Position numbers and translations under genes: made by a program
Part shown: positions 45,570-56,714 of the stretch, in pieces
How positions within the stretch are numbered: the first letter of the stretch is position 1
Layout of the letters: every line of letters starts with the position of its first letter
Assembly (NCBI GenBank): GCA_021432635.1
Contig: MU270016.1
Span: 1,259,905 to 1,323,904 of the forward strand
From: Thozetella sp. PMI_491
Taxonomy: Eukaryota > Ascomycota > Sordariomycetes > Chaetosphaeriales > Chaetosphaeriaceae
Direction: 5' to 3'
Length of the DNA: 64,000 nt
The notes under the pieces: model-generated
Database searches by the model: none
Seen by the model: the letters and a program-made list of their open reading frames with translations, nothing else
Told to the model about the DNA's origin: nothing

Positions 45570-46838
45570 ATGCCTTCTTCCAGTTATCTAACCCCGCTGG
45601 AGCCTACGGACCTGGGGGTCCATGTAGATGTGCCTCATGGCCCGGCCGGCCCCATGCCGCGCTTTACGGTGGATCTATCTCGTAGACCTTCGAAGCGACA
45701 CGTCCACATCGCCCTTCACCTAAGGGATCAGGTGCATGGCGTCGGCTCTGCGCCGCTTCTAGACAACCTGCTTCGGAAGTAGCACCGTCGTGGGTGACGG
45801 GATGTGTGCGCTTCTGGGCACGGATCAACCTTAATAGGCTGTGGTCAGACGAGGAGACAGCCGAGCTACGGGGTATTTCAAGAGTGATGGGGATTAAGAT
45901 GCATCTGTTGGTTGTCTTCAACGTCGCCTTGGACCTGCTGATGGGTTGCACAAGCGCTGGCGTCCTCGCCCACGAGGGCGGCCAGGACCGCATGATGCAT
46001 CTCCGTACGCTCGACTGGGGTATTGATTCTTTGCGGCTCCTCGTTATACATATAGACTCCATGCGCGAAGAAGGTGGGCCGGTCATCGCGAGCAGCGAGA
46101 CCTACTTCGGTTACGTGGGCGTGTTAACGGCCGTCCGCCGTGGCCTAAGCCTCAGTCTCAACTTCCGCCCAAGGCATCTTGCGCCAAGCAAGCAATACCG
46201 TTGGCACCAACTGATGGTACTTTTGGGAAAGAGACAGAGCATAACTAGCCGCTTCCGGGGGGTCTTGCTTACGTCGGACAAGTACCTCGACTGTGGCGAC
46301 GCGACGGGACAGAAAGGAATGATCCGGTACATCCGAAGGAAACTCGCAGGAGAGCAGTCCACGGCGGCGCGATTGATGTTCACGACCCCGGATGCCGTCT
46401 ACGTCATGGAGAAAGACTACAAAACAGCTAAGCTCATGTCCTTCACCGTCTATGACACCATATTTAACCATGACGCGAGCGACGAAGAGGTCAAGAAAAA
46501 GCTCCGGATCATCGAACAGCAGAGCTTCGAGGACACGCCTCTGTTGGATGCTGTACTAGCGACGTCGGTCTTACGCAAGATGCGCTTGGACGAAGTCTGG
46601 CAGCTCAACAGCGGGCCATGCATGTGCGCCAATCGAGGTCAGCAGGTGGGCTGCACTCATCCGCCCCAGAAGAGGGTCGACCACCAGGGACTAACAGAAC
46701 ATGATCAATGACGAGCTCGTGACTTCAGGTCTCACGCACTATGCCGTAATAATGGACCCTCTGAAAGGCATCGTCTCCTGGGTGAAGCTCTACCCACCTC
46801 CCACGCCCAAGAAGAAACAGCAACCGAGGAAGCGCTGA
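45570..46838 (+). pseudogene. Acid-ceramidase/NAAA-like amidase gene with apparent frameshift
   Basis: The N-terminal segment (MPSSSYLTPLEP; PMPRFTVDLSRRPSKRHVHI; HLRDQVHGVGSAPLLDNLLR) matches the N-terminal region of fungal acid ceramidase / N-acylethanolamine amidase-like proteins. It then hits a stop at 45780, and the homology carries on in another frame as EVAPSWVTGCVRFWARINLN and ETAELRGISRVMGIKMHLLV. A single extra base near 45775-45779 explains the break; no intron fits. The catalytic Cys lies in LDLLMGCTSAGVLAHE, with MHLRTLDWG after it. The final exon follows a GTGGGC donor at 46645 and a GACTAACAG acceptor, ending HYAVIMDPLKGIVSWVKLYP. Apart from the frameshift the gene looks whole, so it is either freshly inactivated or the base is a sequencing error. 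No signal peptide is evident. Confidence 0.7.
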
Positions 46839-47992
46839 CGGTGAAGAATGGAGAGCGTAGCTGTTATGGAGCGATCATCCCGCCGGTAGGTATAGAATCT
46901 GCTCGAGGCGGACGCGCCCTGCTTATAGCGATATTGTTATTTACGAAGTTTACGGCTCACCACTGCATGCACTGCCTAGGGACACCGCTTCACCGTAGCC
47001 ATTATGCTTTCTCCGAGGCAGAGCCACGGGGAGCAAGGATATACTCATTAAGAGACACAATTTGATAGATTCGGTTATCAACACGTCGAACTTTCATGCA
47101 CTTTTTTTTTGTGATGTAGAAACCCGAGGGCGTCCGCTATCTATACTTGCGCGCATTGGGCAGAGCCTAACAACCAAGATCTGCATCGCCAACTGTTAAG
47201 AATAAAAGTTTCGGGGGCACGGGAAGCCCTAAGGCTCGGGGAGCCCAAGGTTCACCCTCGCCGAGTTGACCAACGGCAAGCGGGGGTTTTGAGGACGAGG
47301 CTTAGTATCCCACGCTAAATCTGTGTTCGTCACCATCTGCTACCCCTCCGATCAAGGGTGAACGCCGTGTTCGGCGCAGATGTCGGCTGGAGATCCGCTT
47401 TTATGGGGGTGATGTGACATCAGATCTGATAAGATGCATCTGATTAGATAAAACACGTCTCATCTCCATTGCGCCATGAAGAATTTTCACTGGAATCTGC
47501 GATGGCATTACGTCGCGTGGGGACAAGTCACTATGTTAATGGAGTCCGACATGGAGCCGACCCCCATGGAAGGTGGGCGAGATGTCACCAGCCACGAGGA
47601 GGTACTTTCACTACCTGCCAGGTTCCCGACACACCCTCGCCCTTGGCATGTGATGGAGTTGGAGTCAGCCCGCCACAAGAGGAGAAGAAACGGACAGAGA
47701 AAGCAATCTGACAGCATCGTACTGCAATCGTCTGCTGGCTCTGTGGCGCTGTTCATTAGGTATAGAGAGCCCGCTGGAGGCATCTGTACATGGAATCAAT
47801 ATATCTGATGGACGAGGTATATAGTATCCACTGCATGGTACTTGCATAACGTAGCGCAAAAGAGAATCTGCTCATCGACCTGCCTAGATACCCCTTGCCC
47901 GCATGAAACGCTAATCTGCTAATCAACCTAATGTCCATCGGTACTTGGGATGATCAGCGGAGCCGAGGGTGGGTGGCACTAGGCACTGCCGT

Positions 47993-48022
<30 letters not shown>
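47993..48022. repeat. 30-bp poly-G tract
   Basis: An uninterrupted run of 30 G lies 13 bp upstream of a TATA box and about 140 bp upstream of the P450 ATG. Its exact length may be uncertain because such runs sequence badly. Confidence 0.9.
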
Positions 48023-48023
<1 letters not shown>

Positions 48024-48035
48024 AGGTTGGAGCCG

Positions 48036-48041
48036 TATAAA
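48036..48041 (+). promoter_or_regulatory. TATA box of the P450 gene
   Basis: TATAAA lies 122 bp upstream of the P450 start codon, between the poly-G tract and a GC-rich inverted repeat. Confidence 0.5.
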
Positions 48042-48045
48042 CAAA

Positions 48046-48069
48046 CCCGCCCTCTCCAGAGGGGCGGGG
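48046..48069. repeat. GC-rich inverted repeat
   Basis: CCCGCCCTCT and AGAGGGGCGGGG pair as arms of about 10 bp around a CC centre, just downstream of the TATA box. Placed near the likely transcription start, it could be a regulator site or a 5' UTR hairpin. Confidence 0.6.
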
Positions 48070-48162
48070 AGGGAATAAATTTTGAACAGCCCAGAATTCT
48101 TCTACTATGCATTCTTTCGAGATTCAAGTTGAGCTACCTTCGGAGCTTCACTGGATCGCAAG

Positions 48163-50178
48163 ATGGCTTTGCTTAGCATCTTCAACAAGCTCGACGTCAC
48201 AGCGCTTTTCCAATGGAAACTTCTCATATTCGCGGCCATCCCGCTTGCCGCGGTCTTATATCTGAGGAGGCCGAAGTCGGACGGCCTCGACATCAAGATG
48301 TTCTCTCACATCCCACAGCCCGAGGAGGCCGACCCGAAGCGAGGACATTGGCCATGGATTGAGAAAGCTGCTGCTCTGGGGGACCCACGCAGGTCTTTTG
48401 GTACGTTCTGGCAGCCAATTTTTCAAGTAGGCGAGGACAGCCTATTGACGCTCATCTCAATCAGACGAACTCCTCTATGAACAGGTGAAGAAGCTCGGGT
48501 TCCCGCCTGTCCTCTTGGTAGACTGGCGCCCGGTAGAAGAATTTATTCTCTTGTTGATTTTCGACAATGAAGTTGCTGAGCAAGTCACGAGGCCGTCCAA
48601 GATGTACAGTACCAGTATTCCCAAGCATCCAGCTATGCAAGACCTCGCTCCTTTAGTCGGCGCGCGATCGCTCGTTACTACAGATGTAAGATGCCCCTTA
48701 GCGTCGATACCCTGACGGTACAGAGACTTACCGCGATAATTGACTAGGGCGATGAGTGGAAGGGCTTACGAAAGAGAATTCTTCCCGGCATGCAGCCGCA
48801 GCATCTCATCAGTCTCGTCAAAGTTATCCTCGACAAAACCGAGACTTTTATTGATATCTTAGAACAAAAAGCAGCTGTCGGTGAACAATTCAGAATTGAC
48901 GAATACACCACAAATCTGGCTTTTGATGTCATCGGTGAGTCTTGTCCAGAAGGCTAACGGCAGTAATGGACTTGGCTAATCTCGCCTTGCTTTGCAGGGA
49001 TTGTTACCTTCGATATGGAACTCAATGCTCAGATTCCTGGGAAACAAAGCAAGGTGCTCACAACATACCGAGCCTTGTCGTACGCCTATATGAAGCGTGA
49101 AGTCGGAAAGCACTGGCTACGGAGATACTTCTCAGAGAATGAACGGACTATCCGGCGCCTGGATAAGGAGCTTGACAAAATTCTCAAAGACGAGATTGTG
49201 AGGCAGCACAAGGTCTTCAAAGCTGGCAATGGCACGGCGTCGCGAAGTGTAGCTGCTCTGAGCTTGCACGACATAGACGAACTAACCCCCGAGATTCTCC
49301 AACAAACGAGCGATACCTGCCGAGGTTTCCTCTTTGCCGGTCATGACACGACCAGCATCCTTCTACAATGGTGCTTCTACGAGCTCCACAGACGCCCTGC
49401 TTCGTCTCAGGCTTTGAAAGAGGAACTTGACGAAATTTTTGGACCGGACTGTAGGCCCAAGTCGGTTATTGATCAGCTCTCCGGCCCGCAAGCCGGAAAA
49501 CTCCTAACTCGTTTACCTTGTAGGTCTTCCGGAGGCCGGTGATTTCATTACACAGGTCTGTGCGAGATTGTTGAGCTAATATACCATGTCTAAGATACCG
49601 ATGCCATTATCAAAGAGGCCCTGCGTCTTCATCCACCCGGAACCACGGCCCGTGTAGCACCCAGGGGATCCAACTACACCCTGACTCTTCCGAACGGCCA
49701 GTCGCTAGTCGTTGATGGCCTTTGCCTAACCCCGCGAGCCTACATCATCCAGCGCGATCGTAGGATCTTCGGCGAGACCGCCGACGAGTTTAGGCCGGAG
49801 CGTTGGATTGGACCAGAGGCTGCTACAATCCCAGACAGCGCGTTCCGGCCGTATGAGCGAGGGCCGAGACGATGCACCGGATCAGAGCTGGCGAACCTGG
49901 AGTCAAAGATTGTCTTAGCCTGCATCATGCGACACTTCGAGTTTGTCAAGGTTGGGCTGGGAGAGCTGGACAGGGATGAGAAGAATCAGCCTCAACTCGA
50001 TGAAAGGGGATACTACAAGACGAAGTCTACGCTATTCTCCGTAAGTAACTCGCGAAGTCATTGGAGATGCTTCGGGCTTGGACTGTACTTGCTTACTTGT
50101 TTCTGACAGACCGACTTGGTTACTTCTAAGCCGGTTGACGGCATGGAGCTTAAGGTTGAGCTGAAGAATAAGGTATAG
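48163..50178 (+). CDS. Cytochrome P450 monooxygenase
   Basis: Exons 48163-48400, 48465-48685, 48748-48934, 48998-49519, 49595-50040 and 50110-50178 give 560 residues with consistent phases. An N-terminal ER anchor (WKLLIFAAIPLAAVLYLRRP) is followed by a Pro-poor hinge. The I-helix reads GFLFAGHDTTSILLQW, the K-helix EALRLHPPG (ExxR), then FRPERWIG, and the heme loop FRPYERGPRRCTGSELA, where Cys is the heme ligand. The heme loop has Tyr where F-x-x-G-x-R-x-C-x-G has Phe. It is a microsomal monooxygenase that uses a P450 reductase; the layout resembles fungal secondary-metabolite P450s, but the substrate is unknown. CTP synthase lies 773 bp downstream on the same strand. Confidence 0.93.
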
Positions 50179-50950
50179 GTGGTATCATATAAGCACCCGA
50201 CTCGAATGAGAATACGCCTACGGCAGCTGCTGAGAAGTTAGCTTTTATGGCCCCTTCTGTTCATCTCACAGTATCTGGCCCAGAAGCCATCGTTATATTT
50301 GATTACAAAAGTACCAGTAGGCGACAGAAGAGGGCGAGGAATGTTATCGAAGTTTAAAATATTAGGCGAATCGATGGTTGGGAAATAAATACCCTTCTCT
50401 TATTTCTCCTGGCCTTTCACGGAGTATTTCTAGCCGTAACCCTAGTCGTTGGCTAACTCGTATTCCCCAGCAGGTCCATCAGTGGGATTTCACTAGCCAC
50501 ATACACAGCACTAACACTTCTTCGGTTAAGCTGTGTTGTTTTCTTGTCGCCTTGCCAATGTTGGAGGGAATGCGCCGTGGCTCGCGCCGGTCTCCGATAA
50601 GATAGCGTCTAGCGCCTATAACTTAAAGTGCTTGCATGCATGGAAGGTCCCTGCGCACAGCATTGATTCGACTGATTTGGCTGTGAAACCACCCCGGTAG
50701 TGCTTTTGCGAGGCGGCAGGCAGCGGCTTATCACCTTATCTAAAGTGCTTAACCGCCATCTCCACAGCGCCTCGCGTAGGCACATGACTCACGCCGCACA
50801 AATCTGGCTTAGCGCACGACCATCTTTTTTCACAACGCGTTGTTGGTCGCGTCACAATTTTCCTCGTCCTCTTGTTTATGAGTGCCGCCTGCCGCTTCCC
50901 CTGTGCATCGTAGTGAAGCAGCTGTTTTCTTTTCGTCCATTGCCGCCAAG
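50179..50950. other. Intergenic upstream of CTP synthase
   Basis: These 772 bp should contain the CTP synthase promoter. I found no coding frame or clear core element. Confidence 0.45.
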
Positions 50951-53631
50951 ATGAAGTACGTTCTGGTCTCGGGAGGTGAGTAGATATGCAATCGACAGAC
51001 GTGGTTGACCGAAATGGCGGCTGCCATCTCGGCAGCCTTTGACCTCCAGAGCTGATCACGGACACAAAACCAGGTGTGATATCCGGTGTAGGCAAGGGCA
51101 TCATTGCCTCCAGCACCGGCCTTCTCCTTAAGACGATTGGCCTCACCGTCACAAGTATAGTATGTTCTTCCCTGGCCCAGAATGGCTTCGATTGGCCAAG
51201 CATTGGACCCCTCTCAGTCGTCTCTCTACTCCTCGCACCGCCGTATGGATTGCCGAAAACGGTGCATCGAGCGTTGGCTAATGCTGCATCTTCCCTTCAA
51301 CCTAGAAGATTGATCCGTATATCAACATCGATGCCGGAACCATGTCACCCACCGAGTATGCACCCGCTCTGCTGTTGATACCTGACCATGGGTGCTAATC
51401 CGGTGGTTGCTTTATAGGCACGGTGAGGTCTACGTAACAGATGGTATGCATCCGGAGGACGATAAGCTTCAGACACAGGAACCATGCCTCGATTCTTCCC
51501 ACGAGACAGTTTTCTTTGCCTGAATCTTCGCCTACTGAGTGCCGTCACTAACTGTGGATCCCAATTAGATGGGTACGCATATCCCGAGACATGTTTGCAT
51601 CTAGAACCTACCAGCTCGCCCTTGGAGCAACCTATTTGCCCATCGTAGTATTGATTATGTTGTTAACTCTCTGGCTTTCAGTGGCGAGATGGACTTGGAT
51701 CTGGGCAACTACGAGAGGTACCTCCTCACTACGCTCACCAGGGACCACAACATCACCACCGGCAAGATCTACCAACACGTCATTGAGCGGGAACGCATTG
51801 GGAAGTACCTCGGCAAAACCGTTCAAGTGTGAGTGGCCTGGAACCCGCTGGCTGGGATACTTCTAAGTTTTTGATGCACAGCGTACCTCACATCACCAAC
51901 GCCATCCAGGACTGGATCGAGCGGGTAGCTAAGATCCCTGTCGACGAGTCTGGGGCTGAGCCTGATGTTTGCATCATCGAGCTGGGTAAGTCTTGAGCAC
52001 CCCAACAGCGAAAGGGCGGGGGGCTGACAGGCAGGCAAGGTGGTACTGTGGGAGATATCGAGAGCGCTCCCTTCATCCATGCTGTCAGCCAGCTCCAGCG
52101 ACGCGCTGGCAAGGGCAACTATGCCCAGATCCACGTTTCATACGTCCCTGTCCTCCCGTAAGATCTCACCTCAAAGCCAAGGGGATAATTGTTTGAGGCG
52201 GAGCTGACAGCGTGTTAAGACCTGGGCCGGGCGGTGAGCAAAAGACAAAGCCGACACAGAGGGCGGTCAGCGACGTCCGTAGTGCGGGCCTCAACCCAGA
52301 CTTGGTATGTAGACTACCCCTATGCTGCTTGGCGCGTGCTAACCCGTTTGGCGAAGATCGCCTGCCGCTGCGAGCAGCCACTAGAGGAGTCGACGATTGA
52401 TAAGATTGCGAATATGTGCCAGATGGAGCGGAAGCATGTCATCGCCGTACACAACGTGTCGACGACGTACCACGTGCCGCTTCTCCTCGAGAAGCAGAAG
52501 CTCCTGAACACCCTCACCGAACTTCTCGACCTTTCTTCGGTCAAGCAGCCGGTGGCCCGGATCGAGATGGGCAGCAGCATGTGGAAGGACTGGGTCAGCC
52601 TCGCCCACAGCCAGGACCACCTGCATGACACGGTGTCAATCGCGCTCGTTGGCAAGTACACCTCGCTGCACGACGCCTACATCAGCCTGAACAAGTCGTT
52701 TGAGCACGCGGCTATGTACTGTCGCAAGAAGCTCAACATCATCTGGGTCGACTCGTCGCACCTCGAGGACGAGACGCTCGAGACCTCGCCGGCCGACTTC
52801 CACAAGGCGTGGCACAACGTCTGCACAGCAGACGGCGGTAAGTTTCCTCTTGCTCCTCACAGATTAGTAGACGGTTAGTGTTAATAGCTGACGGCGTTGA
52901 CTAGTTTGCGTTCCCGGCGGGTTCGGCGTCCGCGGAACTGTCGGCATGATCAAGGCCATCACCTGGGCCCGCACTAAGAATGTGCCATACCTGGGTATCT
53001 GCCTGGGGATGCAGCTCGCTGTGATTGAGTATGCCCGCAACGTCGCCGGAATTGAGGACGCCGGGAGCGAAGAGCTGCATCCCGATGCGAAGAACCACGC
53101 CATCATCTACATGCCTGAGGTACGTCCTTAACCGCGCTACCGCGGACTTCCACCCGAGCGCATCGCTGACAGGAACTCTCAATAGGTCGACAAGACCAAG
53201 ATGGGCGGCACAATGCGCTTGGGCAAGCACCCGTGCATCTTCCAGGAAGGCAGTGAGTGGTCGCGCTTGCGAGCCCTGTATGGAAAAGCCCCTCAGATCC
53301 TGGAGCGGCACCGGCACCGCTACGAGGTCAATCCGGCCATGGTGGAGCAGCTGGACAAAGCCGGTCTCACGTTTGTGGGCAAGGACATCAAGGGCGAACG
53401 CATGGAGATTATCGAGCTGAAGAACCACCCGTGGTTCGTCGCCTCGCAGTACCACCCTGAATACCTCAGCCGCGTGCTGAAGCCATCGAAGGTTTGTCTT
53501 GTCCTCTCCTCTCCCCGTTCCCAAACTTGACCAGCTGCTAACCGGGATATGTCTAGACCGTGCTGGGATTCTTTGCTGCGGCGGCAGGGTGCCTGGACAA
53601 GATCACAGAGTCGATCAGCAAGGACGCTTAG
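50951..53631 (+). CDS. CTP synthase
   Basis: Thirteen exons (50951-50975, 51074-51159, 51306-51355, 51418-51443, 51569-51572, 51682-51828, 51882-51985, 52040-52157, 52220-52304, 52357-52837, 52905-53119, 53186-53491, 53557-53631) sum to exactly 573 codons plus stop, the usual length. The synthase domain starts [17 protein letters not shown] and includes [35 protein letters not shown] and [18 protein letters not shown]. The glutaminase domain has [11 protein letters not shown], the nucleophile elbow [12 protein letters not shown] (Cys about 408) and the catalytic His-Glu pair in SQYHPEYL. It makes CTP from UTP, ATP and glutamine in the cytosol and can form filaments. Exon 5 is only 4 nt (ATGG) and is required to read the invariant DDGGE. 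The gene is normally single-copy; whether this is the only copy cannot be seen here. Confidence 0.96.
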
Positions 53632-54461
53632 GGCATGGGCTAGTTAGGACGATGGGCTGGTTTCCCTTGTGTTTGACAGCTTATGCCACCTGCCTCTAGA
53701 AGCTAGACAGATAAGAGAGCGTAGTGGCAACACGAAACTTTATAGACCAAATGGCAGAGACGCTCTGTCGTGCAATAGACGCAATTCAATGTCAATCTTG
53801 CTTCGGCCCAGGCAACGTATGCGCGCAGCCCGGACTAGTTTGGGAAAGCTCGCACCTTTGTGGAGCAGGAGACGTACGGCGATGCGCATAGAGAGCACAA
53901 CCCACTGACTCGAGCACGCCCGAAAATACATCGTGTCGCCTGGCTGGATAAAGGACCGAGTGCTTGGCATTAGGGAAAGAATGGAAGGCTCTGGAGCTCT
54001 GGAGAGATGAGAGGAATGATCCGGGGTGAGATACGGCTCTTGTCTTGGACACGGAATCGACGCCTAAAGTGGGAGGCGCGCGCTGACCTGAATCGGTTTA
54101 GCCCCGAGAGAGTTTAGCGCTAGCCATGTCTCGGGAATTAGGGGCCTCCCTACCTGCTTCACGGCCTTCCGTTTTCTCAGATGCCAATTGGCCGCCGTTC
54201 CACAGTCTTTCAGGCTTCGGGAACGCCATGCGGGTAGCTGCTCGCTCGGGGTGAGAGGATATAAATCATGCTCCTTTCCCAGTCTATTTCTCCCCAGTAT
54301 CGCAGCTGTATGCGTCTCTTGACAGCCGCTCTTGGCTTCTCTGTAACTATTCGCGCTACATAACACTCCAAAAAACACTGACCTTCTCAGGTACACTTAT
54401 ATATTCATCAATCCCCTTTCTCCTATTTCCATCATCTTCTCCCCGCAACACCGTTGTGGAA
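53632..54461. other. Intergenic, no gene supported
   Basis: These 830 bp lie between CTP synthase and the NmrA-like gene. They include a TATAAAT motif at 54260-54266 that may serve the next gene. Confidence 0.45.
54260..54266 (+). promoter_or_regulatory. TATA-like box upstream of the NmrA-like gene
   Basis: TATAAAT lies 196 bp before the ATG. A pyrimidine-rich stretch follows, as is common near fungal transcription starts. Confidence 0.35.
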
Positions 54462-55301
54462 ATGTCAGGGTCAAAAGTTCTGGTTCTTGGAGGCACCGGG
54501 CCAGCAGGGATTTGTCTTCTTCGAGAGCTCATCTATCGCAACCATGCCGCTGTGGTCTACGCTAGAAACCCGAACAAGATTCCGGCGGAGCTTGCTTCAA
54601 ATCCCCTATTAGAGGTACCTCATTTATATTCACTGCTCTCTCGAGGAACACCCGGTGAACCCAGAGTCGAAGACCTTCGACTACAGGGAGCAAAGCTGTG
54701 CAAGTCTAATCTAAAACTTGGCTAGATTGTCAAAGGCGAAATTAGCGATTCTGAAGCCTTATCCAACTGCATTTCACAGTGCTCCGCCGTGATCTCTCTA
54801 CTAGGGCCGAATATAAAAGATCGGAATATTGAACCTACCTTCTTCGCCGATTACTACACCTCGACCCTGTTTCCTGCCATGAGAAAACACGGTGTTCGTC
54901 GACTCCTCGCCATGGGCACTCTCTCGATCATGCGGCCTGAGGATCACTTCTCTTTTTTCCACCTCATCGTGGTGGTTTTCATGCGACTACTCGCTAGTTC
55001 CATCTACAAAAATATGCAGAATCTTGCCGATGCGTTTTCCAACAAAGCCCAAGGGATTGACTGGACGGTGTTCCGCCTCACAGAAATCCCGGGCGAATCC
55101 GACGAGGCGAGCTGGCAGAAGGATAGGGAGGACGGCGAGCTGTTCACGGGATGGATCGGCGAGAAGGGGTGGACTAGGTCTATGAACAGGTCGGCTGTGG
55201 CAAGGTGGCTTGTCGACGCGTTGGAGGGCGGGGCAGACGCATGGGTTGGCAAAATGCCTGCTGTGAGCCGACTTGCCGGCAGTAAGAGCCACGCATCGTG
55301 A
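54462..55301 (+). CDS. NmrA-like NAD(P)-binding Rossmann protein
   Basis: Exons 54462-54614 and 54726-55301 give 242 residues. The N-terminus SKVLVLGGTGPAGICLLREL is a G-G-x-G-x-x-G dinucleotide-binding loop, followed by YARNPNKIP, and, after the intron, IVKGEISDSEALSNCISQC and SAVISLLGP, as in NmrA/atypical SDR proteins. RRLLAMGTLSIMRPEDHFSF takes the place of the usual S-T-x-Y region, and no Y-x-x-x-K catalytic pair is evident. So this may be a redox sensor or an isomerase/reductase of the atypical type. The C-terminus MNRSAVARWLVDALEGG fits the family. The substrate is unknown. Confidence 0.85.
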
Positions 55302-55780
55302 CGATATTTTGGCGTACGGGGAGGCCAGGAGTGACTTCTCCACACAATCATGCTATCTCTACATCTATCTCTTCTCAGAATCTCTATTGTCTAAATGCCA
55401 CTTTATGTCCGATTGCGTCGTTGTCCTTCCGCTCCCGGAACCGAATCCCGAGCAGCAGGGAACGAGCAGTTTAGCCGACTGCCTGCACCCAATAGTGACC
55501 GCCGTGTGATATCCTTTGACGGCAGGCTGTCAAATCTTAGCGAGTTGTTATTGGGCCACTGTTGCTTCTTGAACTATGCTTACTGGTCAAGTGACAAAGT
55601 GTTTATCTGTACTAATATTGTCATATCTGCCGGCATCGACCTTCCCGTCCCCGCAGTCTGAAATCCGGGGTGAAATACTAGTGCTATTCTCCTCCGCCTG
55701 GTTTTTTCCAACTTTCCTTTACGACTTCGGTTTTATCTACTCCAGCTCGTTGAGCCAGGCCGTCTTCACCTGCGATCAAA
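55302..55780. other. Intergenic upstream of the LPMO
   Basis: These 479 bp contain no supported gene. They should hold the LPMO promoter. Confidence 0.45.
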
Positions 55781-56614
55781 ATGAAGCTGCTCACTACTAT
55801 CTTGCTCACGGCGGCAACAACGGTCGAGGCTCACTGTGTGTCCATGCACATGACACGCTTTAAAATGCAAGGAAGCTAACTTCAAACTCAGATAGATGGT
55901 CCCGATTAATTGTCGATGAGGTGCCTGAGCCAAAGGAATGGGGCTACATTCGCCAGACGAAGAGCTACCAGGGGAACCAGGGTGTGACGGACGTAAATAG
56001 CCCCGACATGCGCTGCTTCCAGATGAGGGCAGGCTCTTCGGCTGCGACTGTCGCGGCTGGCAGCACTTTGGGTTTCATCGCTAATGCAGTGGTTGGCCAC
56101 TTCGGCCCAGTCCTATTCTACATGGCCAAGGCGCCAGACAGTGCCGACCTGAATACGTGGGACGCTGCTGGCAATGTGTGGTTCAAGGTCGCCGAACTAA
56201 GTGCCATTCAACGACCTGGAGGACTCACCTCGGACGCAGCAACCTGGCCCGCGTATCGTACGTCTCAGTTTTATCTTTGTCTACAACTCTTTTATTGCAG
56301 AGTAAAGAGTCCGCAGGTCTAACCTCGCGATAGATGTACCATCAGTGAACCTCACGATCCCCAAAAATGTCCCATCCGGAAATTACCTCATTCGAGTGGA
56401 GGGAATCGCTCTGCACCAGGCACAGTCGGTTGGTGGCGCTCAGATATACCTGTCCTGTGCTCAGGTCAAGATTACGGGTGGAGGAAATGGGACGCCTGGT
56501 CCATTGGTGGCATTCCCTGGGGCATATAAAGCCAGTGATCCTGGACTTCTCTGGTCATACTCGCCACTTCCGAAGAGCTACACTGCTCCTGGCCCTGCAG
56601 TCTGGAAGGGGTAA
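55781..56614 (+). CDS. AA9 lytic polysaccharide monooxygenase (GH61 family)
   Basis: Exons 55781-55835, 55892-56257 and 56334-56614 give 233 residues. The 17-residue signal peptide [17 protein letters not shown] is followed directly by His, which becomes the N-terminal copper-binding His1 of the mature enzyme; the first intron splits the next Tyr codon. The second copper His is in [16 protein letters not shown] (mature residue about 71). The axial Tyr lies in [18 protein letters not shown], with IALHQA as the conserved region before it. No carbohydrate-binding module or linker follows; the protein ends PGPAVWKG. It should cleave cellulose or a related glucan oxidatively outside the cell. It is convergent with the AtuA-like gene, with 100 bp between the stops. 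Confidence 0.94.
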
Positions 56615-56714
56615 TTTAGTACATACGAACACAGAAACAACACCCACTTCTAGTATCGAGATTTGCTCCGACCAAAGCTTGTAAATATTGGATTTCAGTA
56701 TATCTCATAGCCAA

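Larger units (their letters stand above)
46839..48162. promoter_or_regulatory. Intergenic region with P450 promoter
   Basis: These 1.3 kb contain a 30-bp poly-G tract, a TATA box and an inverted repeat near the right end, all upstream of the P450. Overlapping frames at 47469-47808 have no domain signal. Confidence 0.5.

Noticed and set aside
47469-47808. Overlapping small frames upstream of the P450
   Set aside because: No recognisable product; the two plus-strand frames read the same DNA and a minus frame is also open.
51573-51681. Reading exon 5 of CTP synthase as a longer exon rather than a 4-nt one
   Set aside because: Extending past the ATGG runs into sequence that cannot encode the invariant GGE[10 protein letters not shown] block; only the 4-nt form restores it in frame.
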